Source: Straminergon stramineum
Taxonomy: Eukaryota > Streptophyta > Bryopsida > Hypnales > Calliergonaceae
DNA length: 64,000 bases
Reading direction: 5' to 3'
Assembly (NCBI GenBank): GCA_963920665.1
Contig: OY987265.1
Span: 16,497,001 to 16,561,000 of the forward strand
Both the position numbers and the translations under genes were made by a program. Below, one piece after another: positions 1 through 12,821 of the stretch. Numbering within the stretch: position 1 is the first letter of the stretch; each line of letters begins with the position of its first letter. The notes beneath the pieces were generated by a model. It was given only the letters and a program-made list of their open reading frames with translations, had not been told where the DNA came from and made no database searches.

Positions 1-180
1 AGTCATCACTTCCTTCGTCGCACCGCACCTTTCATCCGCCTTGAAGCGTTTGATTGTCGGTTCATCGGTTGGAAGTTTGGGCATCTACACGTGTTGTGGC
101 TTCCACATTTATGAATTCATTTCTTCGGTTATATTATCGACAAAAGTCTAGTTCTCTTTACGCTAGAGTGACACAACAAA

Positions 181-1739
181 ATGACGAAGAAGAAAAGAGA
201 TTGCCATAGCAAGCAACGACACGCCCTTCTTGACCCAGCGGCTAAGGCATATCGGGGATGGCGTCATGTAAATTTTGATTGGACCTTGACGACTTGCAAG
301 TTATTTGTGGATTGGTGCCATATCGACAAGCTATTCCCTTACCATCGACACATTCACCATGTGAAGCAAAACCAAGCAAATCTTCATTACTGCAAGGATG
401 ATGCATTTGTCCAGAGATGTATTGAAGTGTACCGAGCATTGTACGGAAGCGAAAAATTACACGGAGCAAAGTCTCAATGGGCATATGCCAAATGGTATAT
501 GCAGAGTTACAATTGGGGAAAACGGTAGATTGGATGACCTTCAAGACATCCAAGAATGTCACGCTTCCAGATACAAAAGACATTCCAAGAGCGGGTCCTT
601 CAAATAATCCTCGGGATGGGCTAGGGCCCAAAAAGAACATTCTAGAAGGAGTGGTAGATGAGGATTATGTTTGGTCATCATCAACTGGAGAATTGGACTC
701 CGATGAAGAGCCATTGCTTGAACCTAGGGACAGGATGGAAGATACATCAATGGAAGCAAACTTAGCATTGGTGGTATCCGAAGAAGGCAACATGCAACGG
801 ACCACACCAATGGATGGAGAACCTTTTATGTCTGTGGAACCGATAGGGGTTCGTCGTCCCGAAGATGACGAAGTGTTCCATTACGTGCAAGCTCGCTTGC
901 AAGAAATTAATGAAGATAGGTTGGATAGGGAGAGTGAAGCCAAAGAAGAGATTCCTCTGACCTTGATGAATTTGCCTTCCATAGAAGGATTGCGTGAAAT
1001 GGAACAAGAACATCAAGGTGTACTTGGAGAAGACAATAAACGGCGAACAAAAGAATCCTATAAAGTGGAGTTGGAGATGCTTTTAAAGGATCTTGAAGAA
1101 AAAGAAAGGGAGTGTGAGATCATCGAGAAGCAAAGCGCACAAGAGATTCAGGTTGAGGATGTGGGCACCCTCAAAGAACTAATTCAAGCTAGACAAACTC
1201 GTTTGGCAGCCCAACAAAGAGAAATGGAACAACTGGAACAATTTTACCTCAAGTTCAATAAAGGAGAAGATGGAGGTTCCAGTTCAAATGTCAATCTTGT
1301 TATGGATGAATGACTTCAAACAATAATGGGAAAATGTAGGATGGAAGAAAACAACCTTGCCATTGAAAAAGGAGGTGTGGAAATGGCAAGATCGACATTG
1401 AACCGCTTGAAGGAGATGAAGGATGTAGATCCTATTGACCGGTCGTTGCAATCGGATTCATTGTCTGTAGATGTTGAAGATTTGTCATCCACTACGGAAA
1501 TAGAGAAGTTGAAGATGAAGTTAGCTTCTGTGAAAAGATTAGAACAGAAGTTGGAGGAAAAGATGTCGTGGCCGAAGGCACACATCAGGTTCATGTCATT
1601 GTTCAAGAAGTGGTGGATCCAAAATAAGATGTGGAACCATGACCTGACTCTTTTGAAGAGGGAAGAGAGAGTGGCAAGAGCCCAAATAGAATTGGAAAAG
1701 AAGAAAAGGGAAGAACAAGGGGAAATGGATGGAGTATAA
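181..1739 (+). pseudogene. Element-associated ORF with C-x6-CHIDK Cys/His motif, frameshifted
   Basis: I do not recognise this family by name. The reading frame starts at ATG 181, runs in frame 1 to about 470, then continues in frame 3 from about 477 to 1739, with an in-frame TGA at 1311-1313. The N-terminal part has regularly spaced Cys and His residues (C-x6-CHIDK-x-FP-x2-RH-x2-H-x6-NL-x2-C-x8-C). The same spacing occurs in the minus-strand ORF at 40988-41635, and the similarity goes on past the frame change (VYAELQLGKTVDW against VHAEVKLNKRVDC), so the frame change is a decay indel. The rest is acidic, then Glu/Lys-rich with coiled-coil character. A zinc-binding role for the motif is inference. 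The frames could instead be separate short ORFs, but the match to the second copy argues against that. Confidence 0.55.
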
Positions 1740-2590
1740 ATTAGGTGGCTCTTGTTTCTTTTATGACTATGTACTTCTTCCAAGATATATGAAGAAAAAG
1801 GCTTTGTCCTTATTTTTGTTGAAATACAAGAATGTTTATTTTTATTTTTTGTGTATGAAAATGTGATTGCATTTGGATCCAAACATTTGAATTTTTGACA
1901 AATTTTGATGATTTCAAGTTATGTGAATGTTAATTTCTTGTTAAATTTGTGCAGTGTTTTTAAAAAAAAAAGAATTCTAGTAACTTTGAGTCTACACAAA
2001 GAACCCTCAATAAATTTAAGTTGCATCATCCATGAGAGTTTCAATATAAGTTCATATGGTTGCATTTTTCTGTATTTTAACATATGGTTTGCACATATTA
2101 TAAATGACAACATTCCCATGCCCTTCACCTCGTGAATGTATGGACTCTTCTTGAGATTTATAATTTGGGAAAAAACATCATAAAAAGGTACTCTAAAGAA
2201 TACTTTTGGACTTGATAGAGAAATGGAAGTTATACATTTTGAGTTGTGGATTCCATGTATATGGTTTGATCAACCAATGTTGTCCCCTATTTTTCTTTTT
2301 AATTTGAAAGAGAGAGTTCTTAATTTTTTCCACATTTGAGTACAAGCTAATTCTATTTATTTTTTATTAAGTTTGTTGGAATGGATTTGAAATGAGTTTC
2401 CCTTCATGTGTTTGTTTAAAAAAAAATTGCATTCTTTAAGTCTATGACCATTTTCCTGAAAATCTTTTTTTGAAGTATCTATAAATACCACGTCAAACCC
2501 TTGGATAGCGTTTAGGGTTTAATAAAATCTCTATCTAAACTAGGATGACTTTCATCTAGAAACTGAGCGATGGAACGCTAACGGGATAAC
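1740..2590. other. AT-rich non-coding stretch
   Basis: No convincing coding frame is seen. There are A/T runs and a TATA-like string (TATAAATA near 2480). Just before the CGCAGTCGCCC array comes GTTTAGGGTTT, a partial telomere-like string that recurs inverted near 7555, so this may be the left flank of the hAT element. Confidence 0.4.
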
Positions 2591-2599
2591 AAAAATGGC

Positions 2600-2890
2600 C
2601 TTGGGTCCTAAGCGTAAGCGCGGTCGCCCTTCTAATACCCGAAGTCACCTCTTGAGACCCGCGGTCGCCCTCTTCTACCCGCAGTCGCCCCCCCCAGACC
2701 CGTAGTCACCTCTTTCTACCCGCAGTCGCCCCCCCTTCCACCCGTAGTCGCCCCTTCGACTCGCACTCGCCCCCCTTACCTGCAGTCGCCTCTTTTTCGA
2801 CCTGCAATCGCCCCCCTTGGACCCGCAGTCGCCCTTTGATCCGCACGCGCACTCCTAGTGCAAACCGTCGACCCGCAGTCGCCCACGGGG
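2600..2890 (+). repeat. GC-rich degenerate array, CCCGCAGTCGCCC type
   Basis: About a dozen degenerate copies of (A)CCCGCAGTCGCCC lie head to tail at uneven spacing of roughly 15-30 bp. The array sits in AT-rich DNA and ends less than 100 bp before a TATAAAG box. A smaller array of the same motif and orientation lies at 7365-7475, on the far side of the hAT pseudogene, so both may be subterminal repeats of one element. Confidence 0.8.
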
Positions 2891-2974
2891 TGAGTGCACC
2901 TGTTACGAGGTCGCCCGTTTCCTACACGCATTCTAGCTCTCAGGGGGCGACTTGCGGTGCTAGCAGGACGGCAG

Positions 2975-2981
2975 TATAAAG
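2975..2981 (+). promoter_or_regulatory. TATA box (TATAAAG) upstream of the hAT pseudogene
   Basis: TATAAAG lies 231 bp upstream of the transposase ATG at 3206 and directly downstream of the GC-rich array. The same arrangement of array then TATA(TA)AAAG occurs at 13,081-13,089 (minus), 41,764-41,770 (minus) and 42,029-42,037 (plus). Confidence 0.5.
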
Positions 2982-3205
2982 TTGAAGGCTCGGACTTTGG
3001 TTTTCACCTTGCTTCGGGGATGAACTCATGGCTTGAATCTTCGAAAGAGGCTTCTTGCGGATGTTTGGTTCTTTGGAGGGTAATGACTTGGTTTGCGTGG
3101 TTTAAAAGACCGTCCAAAGCAAGTAGCTTTGCCATTCTTTTTTCTAAATCAAGGCTCTAATTCATATGATAATATTGTTTTAAGAACTCATAGGCGAGGA
3201 ACAAT

Positions 3206-6200
3206 ATGGCTAGTCGGGGTGAGGGGAGGAGGACTACCATTAACGATACAAGGAGAGCCACGAAGGAGTGGGACCCTTGGTTGGTTGTAGACATTGACCG
3301 TCAATTTGCGGGAAACACACGAACATGTGTTTTCTGTGGGTGGACCTCCGTATTTGTACGAAAGCGGGCATTCTGTCACTTTGGATTTGGCGGTAGGACT
3401 GCATCGAAGCGATGTAAGAAAATCCCATGGGCAGTATTGCAAAAGTTTAGGACTTGTCGTGGGGTTGTTCCGAAGGAAATGAGCTTTGAACAAATGCATG
3501 AGGATGTTCCAGAATTTGATGTTGTAGATGAGACTGTGGTTGAGCCTATGTTGGAGGGGGGTAGGGAGAGGTCAGAGGAGCCTAGTGCTACGAATGAACC
3601 AATGCTCCCTATTACCGATTCAGTAGATTCCACTCCTCAAACAATTTTGAGAAGGAGGAATAACCCTTCCATTTCTAGGCAAACTAGCATGGATGAGGCA
3701 TTACAAAGTAGCACGAGAGCAAAGTTAGATACCATGTGGGCTTCCTTTTTTTATGAGGCTAGCATCACGTTCAATGTTATGTGCCATCCTGCCTTTGTGA
3801 AAGTAGTGAAAGAGACAGCGGCATCAGGACTACGATACCAACCACCCTCATACAATGCTTTGCATACAAGAATGATAGAGCCAAAGAAAGAAAGTGTTTC
3901 TAAAATGGTCACTGAGCGGACAAAGCACTCTATCGAAGTTTACGGAGTGACTATCTGTTCGGATGGTTGGTCTGATACTAATAGTCGTCCATTACTAAAT
4001 TTAATGCTCGTGTGTCCTACGGGGGATGTGTTTCTTGGATCGGTGGACACCACGGGGGAGAAGAAGGACATTGCGTACACAACCAATATGATGGCGCAAT
4101 ACATAGAAGAGGTTGGCCCCAAAAACATTGTCCAACTATGTACGGACAATGCCGTTGTCATGACGGGGACTTTGAAGGCGTTACAAGAGAAATATCCTCA
4201 CATGTATACCCAAGGATGCGAAGCACACATTTTGGACTTGATTTTGGAAGACTAAGCAAAGGATGTCAAGGTGACGAGAATAGTACGACGTTGTACGCAG
4301 ATAGTAAAGTACATCAAGAGGTACCATTCTACATTGGCTCTCTTCCGAAAGTACTCCCTAGACAAGGCATTGCGAATGCCTTCTAAAACACGCTTTGCAG
4401 TGAACTTCCTCATGATATCACGTGTGGTGGAGTGCAAGTCAGCATTGATTCGAGTGATAATGGATGAGACATATGTACAATTTGAGGCTAGTTTGGAATG
4501 TCGCCAAAATGGAGATATATTGAGAGCATGAGCCACTATAGCGTAGGAGGACATGCATTCAGAATCTTTTTGGGTGGAGTGTCAGAATTTTTTGCACATG
4601 GTGGAGCCTGTTATTATTGCTCTCCGAGTGTTTGATGGGAAAGCCCCAACAATGCCTAAGGCTTGGTTGGTTATGAAGACTCTTCAAGAGCACTTGTGGA
4701 GCTTGAGAAACGAACCTTTTTTTTCTGAATGATGAAACTACAACGAAGTTTGAGACGCATTTCGAGGCTCGTTGGAAATTGATGCTCACAGACCTACACT
4801 ATGCAGGGACACTCTTAAATCCTTTCTTGATTGAAGTAGGAACCCTTTGTAACGACGGTGTGGCCAAAAGAGCCTTAAATCGGGTGCTTCGAAAAATGAG
4901 CGAGTCATTGGGATTATTATACATGGAGGCATTGCAGGAGCTCACGCAGTTCGAAGAGAAGACAGGTCCTTTTGACCCCTTAGAAGAGGCTCCTGATATT
5001 ACACAGTGTAAACTAATGCCTCATCAATGGTGGAATCTTGTGGGTGCTAATGTTCTCCCAAAAATTGCAATGAGAGTTCTATCTTTGACGTGCTCAACAT
5101 CATCATGTGAAAGGAATTGGAGCATGTATTCGTTTGTGCACAATAAAGTGTGAAATCGCCTAACCACATCCAAGGCAGAAGCATTGGTGTATATCTACAC
5201 CAATAGTAAACTTGAACGTGAGAAACATGGACGCAATCTTGCAATGTTCTACGAAAAGTACCTTGTGGATGGAAATACCTTGGAAGAGAATGAGGAGCCA
5301 TTAGGTACAAGATCATCAAGGGATGGCGGCCCAGTCAGAAGGGCTCGAGCTAATGAGAACATTAGGCTGGCAGAAGGGCGCCTACGTGGAAATATTTGGA
5401 CAGGATTGATTCGTAGAGAAAAGAGTCCTCCATGGAGATACAACTATGGAAATACATTTACAGCTGAGAATAATAGGTACTACTCGGAGGAGGTTCAACG
5501 TGCACCGCGAAGGCCCCCACAACCCTACGTCTCTGCTAGGGATAGGAATGTACCTCCTCCAATAAATTCATCACAGACGAGGGCAAGTAGTCCGGACAAT
5601 CCCAATGAAGGCATAAATAGTCCAATGCCTATAAGAGCTGAGGAAGTAAGATCTCCAAATGTTGTAGATTAGGGTTCTACAAGGGTAATGAACCTACGAA
5701 GTGCAGCTCGAGTTGCTGAGGTAAATGAAAGGCAAGAGGAGGCAACACCACCAACACACATCGAAGATGTTGTGCATACAAGCGTTCCACTTTCTCCATT
5801 ACGGAGCCCTTTAAGAACAGAAAATGTGGAATATGATTCAGACTTGCCCTTGCAAGCTGTTATGAACCGGAATCGTACGGTGTCCTTAAGTGGAGGAGGA
5901 AACGCAAACAATGCTAGGGCAACTAGGTCTATACCAACCCATGCGACTAGGCCGCCCTTGCATCATAATCCTCTTAGGGCAATTGATAATGAAGGCCATG
6001 CTTTAGCTCCGCAACCCACTCAACCCTCCTCTATTTCTGGCCCTGGAGAATCATCCTTGCTCGTGCGTGAAGGCACAAGAGGACAGAAAAAGCAATTGAG
6101 GAAGACGTAGGAGAGGCTACAAAGAAATCCCAAACGACAAAACCATGTTGTCCAAAGATTCATCATGGGTGAAGCCAATTCCAATCGAAACATCGGACAA

Positions 6201-6479
6201 TCCAGTAGAGGCGGACGACACCCTGCATCCAACCTTGATGGAACAAGAGATGCATTGAGGTTGACTAAATGATTGGTGCAAACTAGCGGCGATGGCGTCG
6301 TGGATACTGAAGTGCGGAACGTGAACTCAGAAGTAGAACATGAAGTGCAAAATGAACGAGTACGAAGGGAGGATGATGAGAATGATAACCATGATGATAA
6401 TGAAATGGTGGAGGAGTCGGATGATGATTCCGACCCTAACGCTGATGAGGTGCCTAGTGATTACACATTTTCACCGTAA
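3206..6479 (+). pseudogene. hAT-family transposase pseudogene (BED-like finger, DUF659-type core, C-terminal dimerisation region)
   Basis: A hAT transposase would catalyse cut-and-paste transposition; this copy cannot make a full protein. From ATG 3206 the order is: a BED-like CVFC finger near residue 33; a DUF659-type core with ICSDGWSD, SVDTT and LCTDNA; the stretch TQGCEAHILDLILED; the hAT dimerisation signature TCSTSSCERNWSMYSF near 5085; and a long acidic tail. The frame is broken by TAA 4253-4255, TGA 4529-4531, TAG 4544-4546, a frameshift near 4730, TGA 5151-5153, TAG 5670-5672, TAG 6108-6110 and TGA 6270-6272. The alignment continues across every break in the order of the copy at 9384-12821. 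The start matches that copy (MAS...TKEWDPW against MAS...TKEWEPW). Confidence 0.9.
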
Positions 6480-7360
6480 CTTTAGAAATATAGATTTAGA
6501 GGTAGTGAAGTGGTAATGTAATGCTTTTGCATAATTTTGGTGTGTTGAAGTTTTCCAACTTAAGTTCATAGGCAAATAGCCTATAGATGAGTTTTGTATA
6601 GTATCTACTTTAGTATGAAAGCATGATAGTGTTAGAATTACAAAGTTCTGTTCAATGTCTTTAGCGTGGACTTCTATAGGTATAGATGTGGAGATCTTAA
6701 CAAAGTTCATGGAAGTACAATTGAAGTAGAAGTTCATTTATAAGATTGGGTCACTACTCTATTAGTGTGTATAACTTATAAATACAGTAATACTAATTAT
6801 CCTTACTTTTTTCTTGTTTTTGTATCTATTTTTGGTGTAATTATTATATCCAATTGCAATATTGGCTTCTACACTTCAATAGGAGTAGAAAATTTGAATT
6901 AGAAATTCCCAACCATATGTAATAAAAACATGTAGAACTCGGAGGCTCCTATGAATGAGTGAATGACCACAAAATGAAAAGTACTTAATTTAAGGCTTAG
7001 GAGAATGCAATGGCACATGGAAACTGAAGGATCCTAAATCGTGAGCAAGATTGAAATGGTTGTTATATCCATGTTTGCAATTGCAATGGCACATGAGGTT
7101 GCTCTTAACCTTTAACGGATGGACTAGTGAGTATGAAAATCATCTCCAATGGAACTCTGTGATGTGATGTACTTGCCTTTTCCCTCACAAAAATACTCAT
7201 TTCCAGTATGAGGACTCAATAAGATCTCTCTTTTGGGAATTGGGACCCAATTTTCAAAGATGGACAATTGCATTTATGTCGTATATTAGAAGTTCTTATC
7301 ATCCACGGAACAAAAGAAATTCCTTGCGTATGGGATAAAGCCAAGATCGCCCTTTTCCTT
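6480..7360. other. Non-coding stretch downstream of the hAT pseudogene
   Basis: AT-rich sequence with no coding frame that I can support. It is probably the 3' part of the hAT element, since the second GC-rich array follows immediately. Confidence 0.4.
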
Positions 7361-7480
7361 ACACCCGCAGTTGCCTTTACACCCTCAGTTGCCCTGAGTT
7401 GGACCCGCAGTCGCCCTCATTTTGGGACTCGCGGTCGCCCCACCTTACCCGCACGCGCCCCACCCGCAGTCGCCCATGGT
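7360..7480 (+). repeat. Second CGCAGTCGCCC-type array
   Basis: About seven degenerate copies of ACCCGCAGT(C/T)GCCC, including ACTCGCGGTCGCCCC and ACCCGCACGCGCCCC. Motif and strand match the array at 2600-2890. Taken as the distal subterminal repeats of the hAT element (inference). Confidence 0.7.
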
Positions 7481-7569
7481 GACGTGGTCAAAGCTTTCCA
7501 CGTCACTGTTGACAATCCGCCACGTAAGATAAAAATTTTGGCTGCCCTGCCCGAAAACCCTAAACCCTA

Positions 7570-8660
7570 ATTTCGCACTCGTCAAATTTGTCTAGTATAT
7601 GCGACACTTGTCTTATACGACATGTGACATTAGACGAACAACTCGACACCCAAACCCCAAAACACATTCGACAAAACAACCCTGCCTCAAATACACTAGA
7701 TCTTGGAGGCAAAATCACATTAGAAATTCATTTAAAAAAATTGTAGAATAGATTTTGAAAAATCGTAAATTGATTGGGGTTGTGCATGCTGGGCCTTATA
7801 ACCTCATATTTTTTTAGTGACCAACTTTTTAGAGTTGACATGCAAAAAGTGAATTGAAAAATCTTCACAATTTTTACACCCTCATAATCAAACATTATAA
7901 TCTTTCAATTTGTAAGTGATGCTGTTATGTTTTCTTTTCCTATGTGATTTCTAACATGTCTAGTTTGAATTTGTACGGTTACAATTCAAAAGAAATTGGT
8001 ACAACTTATGAAAATGTTGACTTTTTGTTCAATTTAGATCAAATTTCAAGGAGCTCCAAACAAGCCTTGGGCATTTAGGGGTTAAAGCAATTGTGGTTTT
8101 ATTGTTTTAGTGTGTATACTTATAATGAATCAACTATGAAGAGACGTAATTAGTAAATTCATCACAAATTTACAATGAAGGATTTTAAAGTAATTTATAT
8201 AAATGATTTGTTTGAAAAAGGAAGTTGTATCTTATTCACATGAAATCTTTGGAAGCAAACATGAAGCATGTGACCGTATGTCCGTATTTTTGTTGGCATG
8301 TAATTTTGAGATTAAATTGTTATATGTTTTTTTTTAAGAGAATTTTCCAGTAGCAAATGATTTTATCAATTCAAACAAAATTCTAATGTGATTCATGAAG
8401 TGAAATCGAAAAACAAAGAGAGTGATTCAATTTTAGTGTTTTTTCAAAAAGGTTGAGGACTTTAGTACTTTTACGGTACTTGGATTTTTAAAAGCCTTTG
8501 GGTTTCCAATTTAGACCCTCAATTTTTTTTTCATTGCATTGTTTTCATAAAATGAACAAAGGAAAATAGGAAATTAAGTTCTAAATGAACGGGTTACAAA
8601 ATGTATGTGTGTCCAATATTTTCCTAAACCCGAACCCATAATTAATTTGTTATTTTGAGT
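7570..8660. other. AT-rich non-coding stretch
   Basis: No open frame of note, no tandem structure and no recognisable RNA gene. It separates the two hAT elements. Confidence 0.4.
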
Positions 8661-8673
8661 ACTGGTTCTTTCA

Positions 8674-8760
8674 GGGTTGTCATATCGGACGGGTCAGGGT
8701 CACCGGACATCCCGGACCCTTGGGCGAACCGGACTGGACGGACGGATGGTCCGGACCCAC
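8674..8760 (+). repeat. hAT-like terminus and GGACGG-rich subterminal sequence
   Basis: CAGGGTTGTCATA at about 8674-8686 has the look of a hAT terminal inverted repeat and is followed by GGACGG/CCGGAC motifs. A related block occurs near 45,497-45,557, where the shared strings TATCGGACGGGT and GGGCGAACCGGAC lead to TATGACAACC, an inverted form of the same terminus. Another inverted terminus-like string, CTGTCAACCCTG, ends near 46,141. No matching right end was found just beyond the hAT gene at 9384-12821. Confidence 0.4.
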
Positions 8761-8825
8761 TGGATGGCTTCAATTTTTCAAAGTTGTGGAATTTTTTTGA
8801 ATGACATGTCACCTCAGACAGCGAG

Positions 8826-8955
8826 ATCCAGGGCGCGGACGTCATCGTGCCACCGTCAGGGCGCGGACTTCGGCGTGAGCGTCAGGGCGCAAACTTCAAC
8901 GTGAGCGGCTAGGCGCGGACTTCAGCGTGAGCGTCAGGGCGCGGACGGGAAATGG
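8826..8955 (+). repeat. GGGCGCGGACTTC-type array, 3' side of the second hAT gene
   Basis: Five or so copies of (CA)GGGCGCGGAC(G/T)TC, spaced by GTGAGCGT-like linkers. The same motif in the same orientation recurs at 13,090-13,345, on the 5' side of the minus-strand hAT gene. Confidence 0.75.
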
Positions 8956-9383
8956 TGGATTTTACTTAGGTGTTATCCAATATATGTATATATATATAAA
9001 TTTATTTTTTGAACAAATGGGAGCCCCCAGTGCATTAAAAAGAACTAGTAACTACAATATATTTTACATGATTGCACTCACCAATGTTTCCAACATGCCC
9101 GTCAAACACAAAAATAAAGAAAAGAAATATTAGTAGGCTGCAATGTTTGTGATAACCAAAACTGTTTATAAAATTCATGCATTGCAAAGTACAATAACAA
9201 TACAATGAATCTATACTTCCAAAATACGCTCACCTTCTCATAGGTTATCTAAGACATTCCTTTGGCTTCTCGTCCATCTTTCTTCCAATTGCTACAATTC
9301 TCTTCAACTCTTAAAGACCTGAGATCTATCGTCGATGCAACTCAATAACCTCAATTATTCAAACGACTTGACCTACGAACTTC

Positions 9384-12300
9384 TTAGGCACTTGGATCCG
9401 CTGCATTAGCATCTCGAACAACAACATCATCATCCTCTGGTGCCTCATCATTCGCATCTTCGTTGCTGTCATATTCATCTTCTGCTTCACCACTATCTAT
9501 GGTCCAATGTCCCTCAACTTCTAAGTTTTCATTTCGAAGTTCTACTGTAGTTTGACCTTGACTACGTTTGCACTTGAACCTCTTATGTCGTTGTGCGTTG
9601 GGGTCTTCTGCATCAGAATTTATAGTGGGCCCACCTGGAATTGTTGAAACAACAAATGCCGGGGTTGACCCACTAGGTCCTGGTACATATGTACTTAGGA
9701 ACGGTTCTATCACCCTATTTGGATCTCTTGCCCCAATTCCAAGGAGTTGATGATTAGTAGGCCTTGATGATGATGCTTCTCCAATATGTTGACCTTCTCT
9801 TCGTCCACGGCCTTTCGTCTGTCCACAGCCTTGTTGATATTGACCTAGTTCATGACAAACAGGGGGCCGAGGGGCCATAGGTGGTCTACCACCAATAGTA
9901 CCACGTGAAACGCTTTGCAGAGTCAAATCAACATTCCCCAGAGGGCCTAACCCTGCTGAAGAAGGTCTTCAGATGGCATTGGAATTTGTTACTGAAGATG
10001 GGTCTATGGAATGTGGCGTTTGTATACCCTGGTCAGAAATAATAGGATGGCCCTCAACTAGAGCAGGTACACGGGCAAGGTCTTCTGGTGGTTCTACAAA
10101 TGCAAAAACATCATTAGGGTCCACATGCTCTGGATCAAAAGGCCTTCTCACATTACCAGCCGGTTGATTTCTTGCAATAGGGCGTGCCACTCTTGCATTT
10201 CTAACATTTATGTCATGATGGCCTTGAATAGCTCTAATATTTCGAGTTGGTGGCCCCACTCCTGTAGGCCCTGTATTGCCATCTCGATTGTGAGAAGATC
10301 CTCCACGGTTTGGATTTGCATTCCTCCCCCTGTTTACGTTGCCATCTTCATTTCCACCGCCATTTCCTGGAGGGAGGTTGTCATCATCGTCGTTGTTGTT
10401 ATGGGAAATACCATCATCGACGTTATCGTCATTTGGATTGTCGGTCTCTAAAGAAGACGACAAAGCAGGGACTTCAATGATCCCTTCATTTTGAGGAAGT
10501 GGAGGTGAAGGGTTGCGACGTGGATTGGGTGGAATGGGTGGCCCCCAAGGACCCCAATGACCATCAAGGAGTTCCTCCTCTCCATCGTCAGCATCTCCAT
10601 AGTAGTTCCTTGCTTCCTTGAGGTGATCAGCTCCTCTCCTCCAAAGATCTGGGTTTGCCAGATACTCTTGAGGTGCTCCATAGGCTTCTCCATCAACCTC
10701 TTTTTCTTCCTCTGCTTGCATTGCGTCGAATTCCCGATTGCATTCATTCGTCGGGAGTGGACCAAGGGCATCTGGATCGGAATCCTCCAAGTACATATTT
10801 GCATCATACCAACAAACTGGATCAGCTCTTGGTTGCTGCTGAAGTACACGGCTATTGGTATAAAAATATACCAATGACTTTGCCTTTTCGGGGGCTAATC
10901 GATTTCGGACCTTATTGTGAACAAAGGAATACATACTCCAATTCCTTTCACAAGAGCTGGTAGAACACGTGAGGGATAAAAGACGCACGGCAATTTTTGA
11001 AAGAGCCCGATCTCCAACCCTGTGCCACCATTGGTGGGGAAGCATTTGTGTCACACGGATGTTGGGTGTCATAGCTGGACTATACGGTCCACTACCCTCC
11101 TCAAATTCTGTTAATTCCACCAACACATCATCGAAATTTACACCCACTGAATCTGCCAGCTTGCGGATGACTCTATACAATGCACGTAGGGCAGTTCCAT
11201 CCACCCTGAGCGCCACATTATCCAAGAGATATGGATTCAAAAGGGCTGTAGCGTAATGTGTATCTTCAAAAACCATGTTCCATCTTTCATTGAAAGATGC
11301 TTCCAAAATGACTACTATGTCATCACGTAAGCTGAAAGGTGGTTCTCTTAAAGAATACACGTGCCCTCGCAAATTGTGCATTATGAGCCACGCCCGACCC
11401 ATGGTTGCTTCTCGTCCATCAAACACACGCAAAGCCTTCAATACGTCTTCAGTCATGTACACATAATTCACACATCGTTGCCAGAAAGCCACATCTTGAA
11501 TGGTTCTTCTGACATTACGTGAAGCGGTAGCTGCCTGCGGTCCATTTTGTTCGTTTCGTAGGGTATCAAAGTAATTTAGACCACACGGGTGGTTATTTAA
11601 CCGCTCCAAGACTCCTCTGAGTTTCACCAGTCGCTGCAACATGAGGAAATTACAAGCGAAGCGGGTTTCGCTAGGCACTACGAGTTGCAGATTCGGACTC
11701 AACTCACGGAAAACCGACATGGTTGCATGATAGTTTCGAATGTATTGGCACAATCTTTTTGCCTTGGCAATTAAATCCGAAAATTCCTGGATTTTGGCCC
11801 AATCTTCCAACATGAGATCCAGTGCATGTGCCATGCAGCCTTGCGCAAAAATGTGCGGATACGTTCGAGTGATGTCTTGCAATGCCCCAAGCATGTTTGC
11901 TGCATTATCTATGCACACTTGTGTCACATATCTGGGATCCACCTTCTCAATGTACACTTTCATTTAGTCCGCTATGTAGTGCATGGTTTTTTTTTGTGAG
12001 GTAGTATCAATTGACCCCAAAAATACATCACCTGTGGGGCATGACATCATGACATTCATGAAGGGCCTCCGATTGACATCATCCCAACCATCGGTGCATA
12101 TTGACACCCCATAGTGCTTGACAGCAAATCCAACCTTCTCTTGAATCTGCTTCTCAATTTGCAACCTCCTTGGTTCAATTAAATTAGTCCTGAACTGATG
12201 GTAAGAAGGTGGACTATATTCAAACCTTGCATGTGAGGTTGCCTTCACAACCTCAATGAAGGCTGGATGCCTTGCCACATTAAATGGCACATTTGCTTCA

Positions 12301-12821
12301 TAGAAAAAACTTGCCCACTTCTCATCCAACTCCTTCCTCTTTGCAATGTTGAATGCATCCGCCATGCGTTGCTGACGTAGTGATCCTAATCTTGTAGAAT
12401 TCGATCCAGCAAGACTATTTGACGATTGTAGAATATCATTTCCTTCTAAAACGTTTGCCCCTTCTTCTGCTCTCCCACCATTGATCCCACCCGTCACCTC
12501 ATTTTCAATGGCTTCACTTGAACTTGCACGTGTAGTTGCTCTAGATGGTGCACTTTGAATTGGTTCTCCTTCATACATGTCCTCGACATCCATTTGTAGC
12601 AGGACAAAACCTGTACAATTGGCAAATCTATGTCGCACATGACGAGGCATACTTTGACAAATTGACCTCTCTGATTTTGAGCCATATCCGAAATGTGCAA
12701 AAGCACGCTCACGTTTGTAACTGAAGGTCCCAGCACAAAAAACACAAGTCACCTTCATCCCATTCTCCGTAAAGTTCAGCCATGGTTCCCATTCCTTGGT
12801 CTGCTTCCTTTGACTTGCCAT
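9384..12821 (-). pseudogene. hAT-family transposase, near-complete frame with two in-frame stops
   Basis: This is the best preserved transposase in the window. One continuous minus-strand frame runs from ATG 12821-12819 to 9384 (about 1,146 codons). It is interrupted only by TAA at 11966-11964 and TGA at 9971-9969. The order is: a BED-like finger (CVFC, then AHFGYGS); a DUF659-type core with ICTDGWDD and SIDTTS; CIDNAAN, carrying the second catalytic Asp expected of hAT enzymes; GCMAHALDLMLEDWAK; and the dimerisation signature TCSTSSCERNWSMYSF. A long Asn/Gly/Pro-rich then acidic tail follows. An in-frame ATG at 12905 exists, but the start at 12821 matches the other copy. The TAA falls between the core halves, so the copy is probably inactive unless stops are read through. 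Confidence 0.92.

Larger units (their letters stand above)
2590..7570 (+). mobile_element. Degenerate hAT element between two CGCAGTCGCCC arrays (limits approximate)
   Basis: The interval holds one decayed hAT transposase on the plus strand, flanked by the same GC-rich motif on both sides. A TTTAGGGTTT string near 2512 and AAACCCTAAACCC near 7555 are in opposite orientation and could be remnants of terminal inverted repeats. No 8-bp target duplication was identified, so both limits are estimates. Confidence 0.4.
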
